The position numbers and the translations under genes were made by a program. This document shows positions 49,199-57,204 of a DNA stretch of 64,000 bases, in pieces. The notes under the pieces were generated by a model, which saw nothing but the letters and a program-made list of their open reading frames with translations, ran no database searches and was not told the DNA's origin. How positions within the stretch are numbered: the stretch's first letter is position 1; every line of letters begins with the position of its first letter. The stretch is from Hyphomicrobiales bacterium (GTDB taxonomy: Bacteria > Pseudomonadota > Alphaproteobacteria > Rhizobiales > Rhizobiaceae). Where the stretch lies: contig UCOA01000109.1 in assembly GCA_900474095.1 (NCBI GenBank), positions 1-64,000 on the forward strand, in the 5' to 3' direction.

Positions 49199-50051
49199 GG
49201 TTGGTCCCCCCAAGCCCACGTTGTTGGCGCTTATGGCGAATACATTTGACACGGCTAAATATCATGATTTTATACGCCCATGAATTCATCTAAAGGTAGT
49301 AGATTGACCTCTCCTACTATGATGTATCGGCGCCAAGGCATCGCTTCCCTGTACAGGGGCGATTTTCAAAGTTGCGACTGGCCTGTGATCGTGATCCCAG
49401 TTCGTCGGTGAAGAACAATCGACTGGTGGTTTTACCAGTTGCGCGAAGCCTTGTTGTGTTGCTGAATTCCTCACGTCAGAGAGGAGATCAGTTCGAGTGA
49501 ACAGGAAGCTGAGACCTTATCGAAGCCGGAAGCAACATTCAGGCTATACAACGGGCTATGTGATTGCTGAGTCGGTCGATTTAGACGACAAGGGCGCGCC
49601 ATCGTATTGATACTATGTGTGACAGATTCCTAAATCGCGGCAGCATGAAAAAGACATCATCGTATAACTGCGCAAGATCCGACGGATTTCGTTTTGCTAA
49701 AGCCGAGCGTAGTGAAATTGCCGGTTAGCCGACATTTGGGAACATACGAAAAACTGCCTTGGCTAACCTGCACGTTAGCTTATTGAAATCGTTTGGTTCT
49801 GATGGGCCCTCCGGGACCACTATCCGCAGCTCGATACTGAAAGTGTGAGAACGGCAGGGGCGCCACCTCACCAAGCATCGCGAATCGCTAGCCGAAAATC
49901 AGAACATCAACCGAACATATGGATGAATGGTTCGGGACTTTTACGGGACTCTGTGCTCCCGAAACAACATTTCGTCGCCTTTTTGTTCCGTTTTCTTCCG
50001 GTAGCAAAGAAAGTGGAAAAGGCGATTTTGATAGGGAAATCAAAAGGTTTT
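49199..50051. other. Intergenic region next to tRNA-Pro
   Basis: About 850 nt without a supported gene. A 36-codon GTG frame starting near 49498 (SGYTTGYVIAESVDLDD) may be a gene remnant. The stretch adjoining the tRNA is a plausible attachment-site neighbourhood; no direct repeat could be identified because the left prophage end is outside the window. Confidence 0.4.
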
Positions 50052-50128
<77 letters not shown>

Positions 50129-50300
50129 AACCGAAAAGAGCCGTATATAATCGGGACTTGAGGCGCAAGCCCTGATTTTCGAAAAGGCGAGAAATCGGTG
50201 AGAAAAAGCTTGGACGTTTGTTGCAGCTATCCCCAGCCGCCGCGCTATTTTTTCCGATCCTTAAAGTTTTCAGCAACCCGTTGCCCCGATAATGCCGGCT

Positions 50301-50346
50301 GTTACAGCGCCGCGCGTCTTTTCAGACGCGCAATGGTCGCTGTAAC
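50301..50346. repeat. Extragenic palindrome (nested hairpin)
   Basis: Outer arms GTTACAGCG (50301-50309) and CGCTGTAAC (50338-50346); inner arms GCGCGTCT (50312-50319) and AGACGCGC (50324-50331) with loop TTTC. The sequence matches my memory of an abundant intergenic palindrome in Rhizobium genomes; copy number was not checked. Confidence 0.6.
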
Positions 50347-50424
50347 GCTTTGGAATGCGGCATAATTTGATCCTTAAATCGACCCCCGATTTAGGGAATT
50401 ATGCAGTAATCGGGGAGCCGGGTG

Positions 50425-51108
50425 ATGGCGAAGACAGCGGGTAGAAAAGGCCAGAGGCGGCGGACGGGCCGGAAGCCGGCGAAGGGCGGCATGTGGCCCT
50501 GGTATCTGGCCGGTGTGCTGTCGGTCGGTGCCGCGGTTGCTTATGATCACCGGGCAGAGATCGCGCCGATGGCCGCACCTTTCTATACGGCGTCGATCGT
50601 CAAGGTGCGACCGGTTGAGAAGCGCGCCGAAAAGCAGCCGGACAAGGCGAGACCGGCTTTGGCGATGCCAACGCCCGGAGCGCGGCCGGTCGAGCAGGTG
50701 GCCCTTGAACCGCCAGCGCGATTAACCGGTGAGGTAAAATCCCGCGACGGCAAGCCGGGAACCTTCTATTTCTGCACCGAAACGCTCGAAAACTGTGTCG
50801 TCGATGGCGGCACATTCTGGTACGGGCGAAAAAAAATCCAGATCGCGGATATCCAGGCGCCGCGCATAAAACAGGCCAAATGCGACAACGAGCGCAAGCT
50901 CGGCTCGCTGGCAAAACGACGGCTGTGGGAAATTCTCAATGCCGGCAAGGTGCAACTCGCAGCGGCGGGCAGCGGCAAGGCCGGAACGTCCGGCCAGGAT
51001 GCGCGGGTCACGGTGGGCGAGGGGCGGTCGATCGGCGACATGCTGGTTGCCGAGGGCCTGGCGCGGCGTGGTGCGGATGGCAAGCGGGGCTGGTGCGCCG
51101 AAGGTTAG
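50425..51108 (+). CDS. Membrane-anchored thermonuclease-like protein
   Basis: 227 aa from the ATG at 50425. Basic N-terminus, one transmembrane segment (about 22-39, GMWPWYLAGVLSVGAAVAYD), linker, then an SNase-like OB-fold region with Cys pairs (FYFCTETLENCVVDG; KKIQIADIQAPRIKQAKC; GWCAEG) and SIGDMLVAEGLARRG, which resembles the C-terminal part of staphylococcal nuclease. The catalytic Arg/Glu residues are not obvious, so activity is uncertain. Confidence 0.6.
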   Translation: MAKTAGRKGQRRRTGRKPAKGGMWPWYLAGVLSVGAAVAYDHRAEIAPMAAPFYTASIVKVRPVEKRAEKQPDKARPALAMPTPGARPVEQVALEPPARLTGEVKSRDGKPGTFYFCTETLENCVVDGGTFWYGRKKIQIADIQAPRIKQAKCDNERKLGSLAKRRLWEILNAGKVQLAAAGSGKAGTSGQDARVTVGEGRSIGDMLVAEGLARRGADGKRGWCAEG

Positions 51109-51118
51109 CGCAACGCGT

Positions 51119-52285
51119 TCAAGCCCCTGCGGCAAGCCGCCGGTAGACGGCCTCGGTCTTGTCGATCATCTTCTCCATCGAAAAATCCGACATTCTTTCC
51201 TGCGCTGCCGCCCTCATAGCGCGGTACCGGCCGGAACCGGCGCCTTCGACCATCGCGTTCGCCAGCTTGCTGGTGTCGCCGTCGTTCGCAACGATCAGGC
51301 CGGTCCTATCCCTGTCGATCGCCATCGATGCACCACCGACATCGGTCGAGATGATCGGCTTTCCGGCCGCTGCCGCTTCCAGCATCACATAGGACATCGC
51401 CTCGTAGCGGCTTGACATGACGAGGGCGTTGAACGCGGGGATGGCCTGGGAGCCGGTGAAGGCCGAGGTCAGCCGAATGCGCTTTTGCAGGCCGCTCTCG
51501 GCGATGGCCTTGCGCACCTCGTGCTCCCTTTCGCCCGAGCCGACCATGATCAGCTGTGCGTCCGGCAGGCGCGAGGCGGCGTTGCGGAAAGCCTCGATCA
51601 GCCGTTCGGGCGCCTTTTGGTGCGACAGCCGGCCGACGAAGCCGAAGACGAAGGTTTCGGCCGGAATGCCGAAGCTGGCGCGGACCGTCTTTGCCATGTC
51701 GAGCGGTAGCGGCGCGACGCCGTTGACGATAACGGACAATCTGCAGTCGGGTATCCCAAGCGATCGCGCATGAGCATATTCGTCATCGGACACGCAGATC
51801 AGGTGATCGGTGAAGAGGCCTGCCAGGATCAGTTCGATGGCGCCGTAGATCATGCGTCCGGCCTTGCCGAGGGCCGGGTCCATGGTGCGGAAGGCATGCG
51901 GCGTGTAGACGCGCGGAATGTGGCGGCCGGGCAGGTGAGGGCGCGACAGCGCACCCGCCTTCGAGCTGTGGCCATGGATGATGTCGAAGGGGCCGCCATG
52001 TCCGATGATGCCGCGAAGGGCGCGAAAGGCGGCAATATCGGACCAGCCCGGCGCGCGTTTCATCGCAATCGTGTGAATGGCCGGCAGCTCGAGGGATTTT
52101 AATTCGCGGACAAAGGCATCCTGGGCGCGGACCGGCGAGTAGACGGCTTCGACATGATGGCCTCGGTCTTTCAAGCCGCGGCAGAGATCGAGGAAATGGC
52201 GCCCCGAGCCGCCACCGCTCGGCTCGAGCACCTGAAGAATACGCAGGCTGCCGCCAATTCCGGCGCTGGGAGGGTCGATGCTCAT
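51119..52285 (-). CDS. Glycosyltransferase family 4
   Basis: 388 aa. GT-B fold: N-terminal ILQVLEPSGGGSGRHFLDLC, IIHGHSSKAGALSRP, then the C-terminal donor-binding domain FGFVGRLSHQKAPERLIEAF, MVGSGEREHEV and the E-x7-E type motif SSRYEAMSYVMLEAAAAGKP. Transfers a sugar in polysaccharide assembly in the cytosol. Last gene of the polysaccharide operon transcribed leftwards. Confidence 0.85.
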   Translation of the reverse strand: MSIDPPSAGIGGSLRILQVLEPSGGGSGRHFLDLCRGLKDRGHHVEAVYSPVRAQDAFVRELKSLELPAIHTIAMKRAPGWSDIAAFRALRGIIGHGGPFDIIHGHSSKAGALSRPHLPGRHIPRVYTPHAFRTMDPALGKAGRMIYGAIELILAGLFTDHLICVSDDEYAHARSLGIPDCRLSVIVNGVAPLPLDMAKTVRASFGIPAETFVFGFVGRLSHQKAPERLIEAFRNAASRLPDAQLIMVGSGEREHEVRKAIAESGLQKRIRLTSAFTGSQAIPAFNALVMSSRYEAMSYVMLEAAAAGKPIISTDVGGASMAIDRDRTGLIVANDGDTSKLANAMVEGAGSGRYRAMRAAAQERMSDFSMEKMIDKTEAVYRRLAAGA

Positions 52286-52346
52286 TCTGACAATCCGTGC
52301 CGGCGCCGATGTGGAGCCGATGCGTAGCCTATGTACAGTGTTGATG

Positions 52347-53612
52347 TTAACGCCGCGTTGGCGCGCTCGTATGGCGCTGTGTCAGGGCGGCTCTGCGCCG
52401 ATGGCGATGCTCGAGCGCGCCACAGCCCCAGATCACGCCGAACAGCAGGTAGACATGCCGCCAGTGGTCGATGTCGATAACATTGCCGATGGCCGCGTGG
52501 CCGATCAGCACGAGCCAGGCGATCATCAGATAGGGCTGCCACGGCCTGTCGAGCAGCAGCAAGCGAAAGCCGATGGTCACGGTCCAGATGATCAGCGTGA
52601 CATAGCTGGCAAAGCCAAGCCAGCCGTAGGAGGTGAGGCACTTCAGCCAGATATTGTGCTCATCCTCGGGAAAGATGGTGCTGAACACCATCGGCCCGAT
52701 GCCGAGCGGTTTTTCCATCGACATCAGGAAGCCGATCTTATGACGGTCGAAACGCCCGAGATGGCCGCCGTCATAGTCCTGGACGAGCTGCGTGCGGTTG
52801 GAGAAGAGATCGGCGACCTGCGGGATCTGCAAGGCGACGACAAGGGCTGTGATCATCAAGAGCGCGCCGCCAAGCGCCAGCACCAGGATTTTCAGTCGGA
52901 AGGCGCCTGTGCGTTCCTTGAGCAGCATGATGAGCACGAGAGCGCAGGCGCAGAAGAGATAGAGCGCCCAGGCTGCGCGCGAGAACGACAGGAACAGGCC
53001 GAGCCCCATGACCAGGATGGCGGCGGCCCTGATCGGTGCGGCGGTGATCCGCTCGGTGAGTAGCCGGTACATCAGATAGATCGACGGAGCGACGAGGAAC
53101 GGCCCGAAGACGTTGGGATCCTGGAAGGCGCCCTTGGCGCGGTCGTAGAGTGTAAAATTCTGAGCACCCGGTATCGCGCCGAAATAGCCGAGAATCCCAA
53201 GCAGGGAGGTGAGGACGCCGGCAGCAACCCAGGCATCGAAGATCAGCTTCAGGCGCTCGTGGCGGGCGTCGATGATCGCCGCGAAGAACACCGCCGTGAG
53301 GGCGAGGAAGCCTGATACGGCCATATACATCGGTGCCGTCGCGAGGTCGCTCATGACGGTCAGCGACAGGATGCCGCCGGTTATGAACAGCAGAAGCAGG
53401 GCAAGCAGCGGCGCGACGGCGCGCGAGATTTTCAGCCCGAAAACGAACCAGAGGCCGATCAGCGCCGCCATGAAGACTTCGTAAGGGGCAGGTTCGGCAA
53501 TGACGAAGCCCGACAGGAAGACCCCGAAGGTCACCATCGCCGAGCCGAGAATCGCCACGGCGGCGAGCTGCGGACGAAATCCCGCGGCAGGCGTGGCGCC
53601 GAGCGTGCTCAA
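52347..53612 (-). CDS. O-antigen ligase / Wzy-like polymerase
   Basis: 421 aa with about 11-12 transmembrane segments. A periplasmic loop contains AKGAFQDPNVFGPFL and, further on, the Wzy_C/WaaL-type segment LGIGPMVFSTIFPEDEHNIWL. The product would polymerise or transfer polysaccharide repeat units at the periplasmic face. Start overlaps the stop of the sugar-transferase gene by 4 nt. Confidence 0.82.
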   Translation of the reverse strand: MSTLGATPAAGFRPQLAAVAILGSAMVTFGVFLSGFVIAEPAPYEVFMAALIGLWFVFGLKISRAVAPLLALLLLFITGGILSLTVMSDLATAPMYMAVSGFLALTAVFFAAIIDARHERLKLIFDAWVAAGVLTSLLGILGYFGAIPGAQNFTLYDRAKGAFQDPNVFGPFLVAPSIYLMYRLLTERITAAPIRAAAILVMGLGLFLSFSRAAWALYLFCACALVLIMLLKERTGAFRLKILVLALGGALLMITALVVALQIPQVADLFSNRTQLVQDYDGGHLGRFDRHKIGFLMSMEKPLGIGPMVFSTIFPEDEHNIWLKCLTSYGWLGFASYVTLIIWTVTIGFRLLLLDRPWQPYLMIAWLVLIGHAAIGNVIDIDHWRHVYLLFGVIWGCGALEHRHRRRAALTQRHTSAPTRR

Positions 53613-55171
53613 TAAGCGTTATCCGTGTTGAGAAGCTTGATCGGCGTCAGCAGGAGGATCTTCAGATCGAACCACAGCGACCAGTTTTCGATGTAGTAGA
53701 GGTCGAAGGCGGTGCGGAACTTGATCTTGTCGTCATTGTCGATCTCGCCGCGCCAGCCGTTGATCTGCGCCCAGCCGGTGACCCCCGGCTTGACGCGGTG
53801 GCGGGCGAAGTAGCCCTCAACGACATCCGAATAGGTGCGGTCGGCGGTCTGGGCCAGCACCGCGTGCGGTCTTGGGCCAACAAGCGAGAGCTGGCCCTTG
53901 AGCACGTTGAAGATCTGCGGCAGTTCGTCGATCGAGGATTTGCGCAGGAACCGCCCGACCCGAGTGACGCGCGGATCGCCCTTCGTCACGGCATTGCGGG
54001 CCGTTGGATCGCTCATGTTGGTGTACATGGAGCGGAACTTGTACACCTCGATCGTCTCGTTATTGAAGCCGTGGCGCTTCTGCTTGAAGATGATCGGGCC
54101 GGGCGAGCTCACCTTCACGGCAATCGCCGCGCCGATAAACACCGGCCAGAGGAGGACCAGTGCAACGAGGCTGAAGAACACGTCGAAGATGCGCTTGGCA
54201 ACCGAATCCCAATCGGCGATCGGCTTGTCGAAGATGTCGAGCATCGGTACCTGGCCGACATGCGAATAGCTGCGCGGGCGGAAACGGAGATTGTTGGCGT
54301 GGGCCGCAAGACGAATGTCGGCGGGCAGGATCCAGAGCTTCTTCAACAGTTCAAGGATGCGATTTTCGGCCGATAGCGGCAGCGCGATGATCAGCATGTC
54401 GATGCGGGTGAGGCGGGCGAAGTCCACCAGTTCGGCGACGGTGCCGAGCTTTGGATAGCCGGCGACGATCACCGGCGAACGGCGCTCGTCGCGGTCATCG
54501 AAGATGCCGCAGATGCGGATGTCGTTATCGGATTGTTGCTCGAGCGTGCGGATCAGGTCCTTGGCCGGCTGGCCGCCTCCGACGATCACGGCCCGGCGTT
54601 CCATGGTGCCGTTGCGCGCCCAGCGGCGGATCGAATAGGCGATGAAGGTGCGCTCGGCGACAAGGAAGAAGGCGCCGAAGAGATACCAGCCGCCGAAAGA
54701 GAGGCGCGAGAAGGTGCCGCCGATCTTGAGCAGGAACAGCGCCAGAGCCATGGAGGCGAAGGCCAGCGTCCAGCAGGCCATCAACCGCGGCAAGGCGCGT
54801 GCGGAAGACCGCAGCAGGGGAACCTGATAACCGTCGCACAATTGCAGGAAGGCGACGGTCAGGGCCGAACCGCCGGCAATCATGCCGCAATAGCCGAGCC
54901 AGTCTTCCAGCCTCGGCGCGACATAGAGCATGTGGATCGCATAGCCGATGGCGAACAAAGCCGTGAATTCGAACAGCCGCATCAGGCCGATGATCATGTT
55001 CGGAGAATAGGTGTCGGTGCGGAACTGCGCCGCGACACGGCGGGCGAGTGGATTGAGCTCCGGTTTCGGTTCGTCGCCGCGTTTCTCGCCGGGCGAAATG
55101 GTCCGAATTTCGGAAATCTTCTTTCGCAGCGCTTCCGTATCGAAGGTTTCCGGTTTGTCGATCTGGTTCAT
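53609..55171 (-). CDS. Polyprenyl-phosphate hexose-1-phosphate transferase
   Basis: 520 aa. Five N-terminal hydrophobic segments, a CoA-binding-like domain (AVIVGGGQPAKDLIRTLEQQ) and a C-terminal bacterial sugar transferase domain: KRIFDVFFSLVALVLLWPVF, SPGPIIFKQKRHGF, EVYKFRSMYTNMSD, KSSIDELPQIFNVLKGQLSL, GPRP and KPGVTGWAQINGWRGE. Attaches the first sugar phosphate to undecaprenyl phosphate and so starts repeat-unit synthesis. In Agrobacterium a similar enzyme serves the unipolar polysaccharide; I infer similarity of cluster layout but not identity. Confidence 0.9.
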   Translation of the reverse strand: MNQIDKPETFDTEALRKKISEIRTISPGEKRGDEPKPELNPLARRVAAQFRTDTYSPNMIIGLMRLFEFTALFAIGYAIHMLYVAPRLEDWLGYCGMIAGGSALTVAFLQLCDGYQVPLLRSSARALPRLMACWTLAFASMALALFLLKIGGTFSRLSFGGWYLFGAFFLVAERTFIAYSIRRWARNGTMERRAVIVGGGQPAKDLIRTLEQQSDNDIRICGIFDDRDERRSPVIVAGYPKLGTVAELVDFARLTRIDMLIIALPLSAENRILELLKKLWILPADIRLAAHANNLRFRPRSYSHVGQVPMLDIFDKPIADWDSVAKRIFDVFFSLVALVLLWPVFIGAAIAVKVSSPGPIIFKQKRHGFNNETIEVYKFRSMYTNMSDPTARNAVTKGDPRVTRVGRFLRKSSIDELPQIFNVLKGQLSLVGPRPHAVLAQTADRTYSDVVEGYFARHRVKPGVTGWAQINGWRGEIDNDDKIKFRTAFDLYYIENWSLWFDLKILLLTPIKLLNTDNAY

Positions 55172-55228
55172 GATATCCGCTCGGCCGTTTATATCCGTTC
55201 GGGATAGCAGAAAGCCCCTAAGAAACGC

Positions 55229-56404
55229 TTACGAGCGGTTGTACCCACTGCCCTGCCGGCTGGCCAATTCCGGAACAAGCTGGCGATAGAGCCGCATGAT
55301 GCTGCCGGCCATGGTTGATGTCGAGAAGGCCGTCTTGAAGGCTCCCGCATCCGGCATCACCTTGGCCGCCCAGTCCTTTTCGGTCATCGCGATCGTCATG
55401 ACATCGGCAAGCGACTGTGCGTCGTTCGGGGCAGCAAGGGCGGAACTATCCGGTCCCAGGACCTCGGGAATGCCGCCGACCCGGGCGGCGATCACCGGTT
55501 TGCGGGCGGCCAGCGCCTCAAGCACGATATAGGGCATGGATTCGGCGCGTGAGGGAACGACGACGTTCCGTGTCAGGGCAAATGCGTCCCGCGCCTTCAT
55601 CGCCGGCAGCATTTCGATGCGGCGGCCAAGACCGCGCTCCAGCATCATCTGCTCGTAGTCTGCCTTTTGCGGCCCGTCGCCGATCATCATGGCCGACAGC
55701 GGCTTGCCGATGATCCGCTCCGCCCGCGCAAAAGCATCGACGAAGAGGTCGGGTCCTTTCAGATCGCGCAGCATGCCGATATAGAGAAAATCGACGGCGT
55801 CCGGCCGCGCATGGATCGTCTCGAAATCGCGGTCGTCGATACCGTTGTAGATGAGTTCGCTGCGGGTGCGCGGTTTACCGACCTTCTTTTCGTAGGTCGT
55901 GCGCTCGAAATCGCACACGAAGACGATTGCGTCGGTGAGATATTCCTGGAGGCGCTCGAGAACGAACACCGCCTTGCCGGAAAACGTCCGGCTGTCGTAG
56001 TGCAGGCTGCCACCATGCGGCGAATAGAGGCGGGCAACGCAATACCTGTTCACCCGCAAGGCTGAGCCGATGATCCGGGAAAGGACGCCGCCCTTGGCGC
56101 CATGACCGTGCAGGATATCCGGCTGCAAACTTCTGATTTCCTTATAGCTGTTCCAGAGGGCCGCCAGATCGGCCGGGCCGACCGACCGGCGGATCGGCAG
56201 GCGTACGAGGCCGAGCGCGAGAAACGGCCTTATCTCGTCGAAAAGAGCGTCTTCGTAGCTTCCTCCCGTGGTGCTGTCGCAGATGATGCCGACTTCATGA
56301 CCTTGCCTGGCATGTGCTTCGGCCAGATCGCGGACATGCCGGAAAATGCCGCCGATGGGCGACCTGAAGCAATGAATGATGCGCAGCGGGCGGGGATCCG
56401 GCAT
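55229..56404 (-). CDS. Glycosyltransferase family 4
   Basis: 391 aa. GT-B: RIIHCFRSPIGGIFRHVRDL, DILHGHGAKGGVLSRI, LYSPHGGSLHYDSRTF, then FLYIGMLRDLKGPDLFVDAF and SRAESMPYIVLEALAARKP (E-x7-E). Elongates the lipid-linked repeat. Lies 5 nt after the exporter gene. Confidence 0.85.
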   Translation of the reverse strand: MPDPRPLRIIHCFRSPIGGIFRHVRDLAEAHARQGHEVGIICDSTTGGSYEDALFDEIRPFLALGLVRLPIRRSVGPADLAALWNSYKEIRSLQPDILHGHGAKGGVLSRIIGSALRVNRYCVARLYSPHGGSLHYDSRTFSGKAVFVLERLQEYLTDAIVFVCDFERTTYEKKVGKPRTRSELIYNGIDDRDFETIHARPDAVDFLYIGMLRDLKGPDLFVDAFARAERIIGKPLSAMMIGDGPQKADYEQMMLERGLGRRIEMLPAMKARDAFALTRNVVVPSRAESMPYIVLEALAARKPVIAARVGGIPEVLGPDSSALAAPNDAQSLADVMTIAMTEKDWAAKVMPDAGAFKTAFSTSTMAGSIMRLYRQLVPELASRQGSGYNRS

Positions 56405-56409
56405 GGGTG

Positions 56410-56985
56410 TCAGAACAGCCGCTCACGCACATAAATGGTGTCGCCGGCCATGATCGGATCGGAAATCGAAACCCGGCCGGTGAGGATACGTCCGTTGATC
56501 TTGCGGGTGACGTCGACATTCGCCTGGTTGGCGCGTGGCGAATAGCCGCCCGCAACGGCAATGGCGTTCTGCACCGTCATGCCCGGAACGTAGGAATATT
56601 GCCCGGCCTGGCCGACTTCGCCCATGATGAAGACCGAGCGGTAGCGGTCGACCTCGATCGTCACATCCGGATCGCGCAGAAAGCCCTCGCGAAGCTTGCC
56701 GGCAATCATCTTCTCCATCTCGGGCAGCGTGTGGCCGCGTGACGGCACGGCGCCGATCAAGGGGAAGGCGACATAGCCCGCCTGATCGACCGTATAGGTG
56801 CCCGTCAGGCCCGCCTGTTCGAAGACGCTGATGCGCAGCCTGTCACCGCTATCGACGCGATACGGCTGGATCGTTGCCTCATGAAATGCTTTTGGGGCAG
56901 GCTGGTAGCTGCTGCAACCCGACACGACGAGGCACAGAGAGAGTGCGGCCACGGCAAGGCCTGTTTTCAATCGTGCGGACGTCAT
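56410..56985 (-). CDS. Wza-type polysaccharide export lipoprotein
   Basis: 191 aa from the ATG at 56985. Signal peptide with lipobox VVSGC; poly_export domain YRVDSGDRLRISVFEQAGL, GYVAFPLIGAVPSRGHT and SLBB-like VFIMGEVGQAGQYSYV. It lacks the long C-terminal part of E. coli Wza (short form, as in rhizobia). Outer-membrane secretin-like channel component. Divergent from the Wzc-like gene. Confidence 0.85.
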   Translation of the reverse strand: MTSARLKTGLAVAALSLCLVVSGCSSYQPAPKAFHEATIQPYRVDSGDRLRISVFEQAGLTGTYTVDQAGYVAFPLIGAVPSRGHTLPEMEKMIAGKLREGFLRDPDVTIEVDRYRSVFIMGEVGQAGQYSYVPGMTVQNAIAVAGGYSPRANQANVDVTRKINGRILTGRVSISDPIMAGDTIYVRERLF

Positions 56986-57204
56986 TGGGCTCTCGCGCTC
57001 CAGGAACCAAGTCATGGCCCGATGTTATCAATCCGTTAGGGTTAATAGCCGGTAAAGGCGCGCTACATTTTTCGCCGCCGCCCGTGCGTTCATCCTGCAT
57101 TCGGTGGTTGTTTTCCAGGCTGCGCGTCCGTGCTTCATTAACGCTTGCGTTACCATGTTTGTTTACGGTGTCGCCGAGTTATGTGCAGGTTCGGGGTAAA
57201 GCGC

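Larger units (their letters stand above)
1..50051. mobile_element. Prophage, siphovirus type, left end truncated
   Basis: A complete lambdoid-style order is visible: integrase and recombination genes leftward, repressor/Cro switch, early genes, terminase, portal, capsid, tail, fibres, endolysin and holin rightward. The left border is outside the window because the integrase gene runs off the edge. The right border is uncertain. The last clear phage gene ends near 42.2 kb, cargo continues, and a tRNA-Pro whose 3' end faces left at 50052 is a plausible attachment site. If integration is elsewhere, the DNA from about 43.6 to 50 kb would be chromosomal. Confidence 0.7.
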
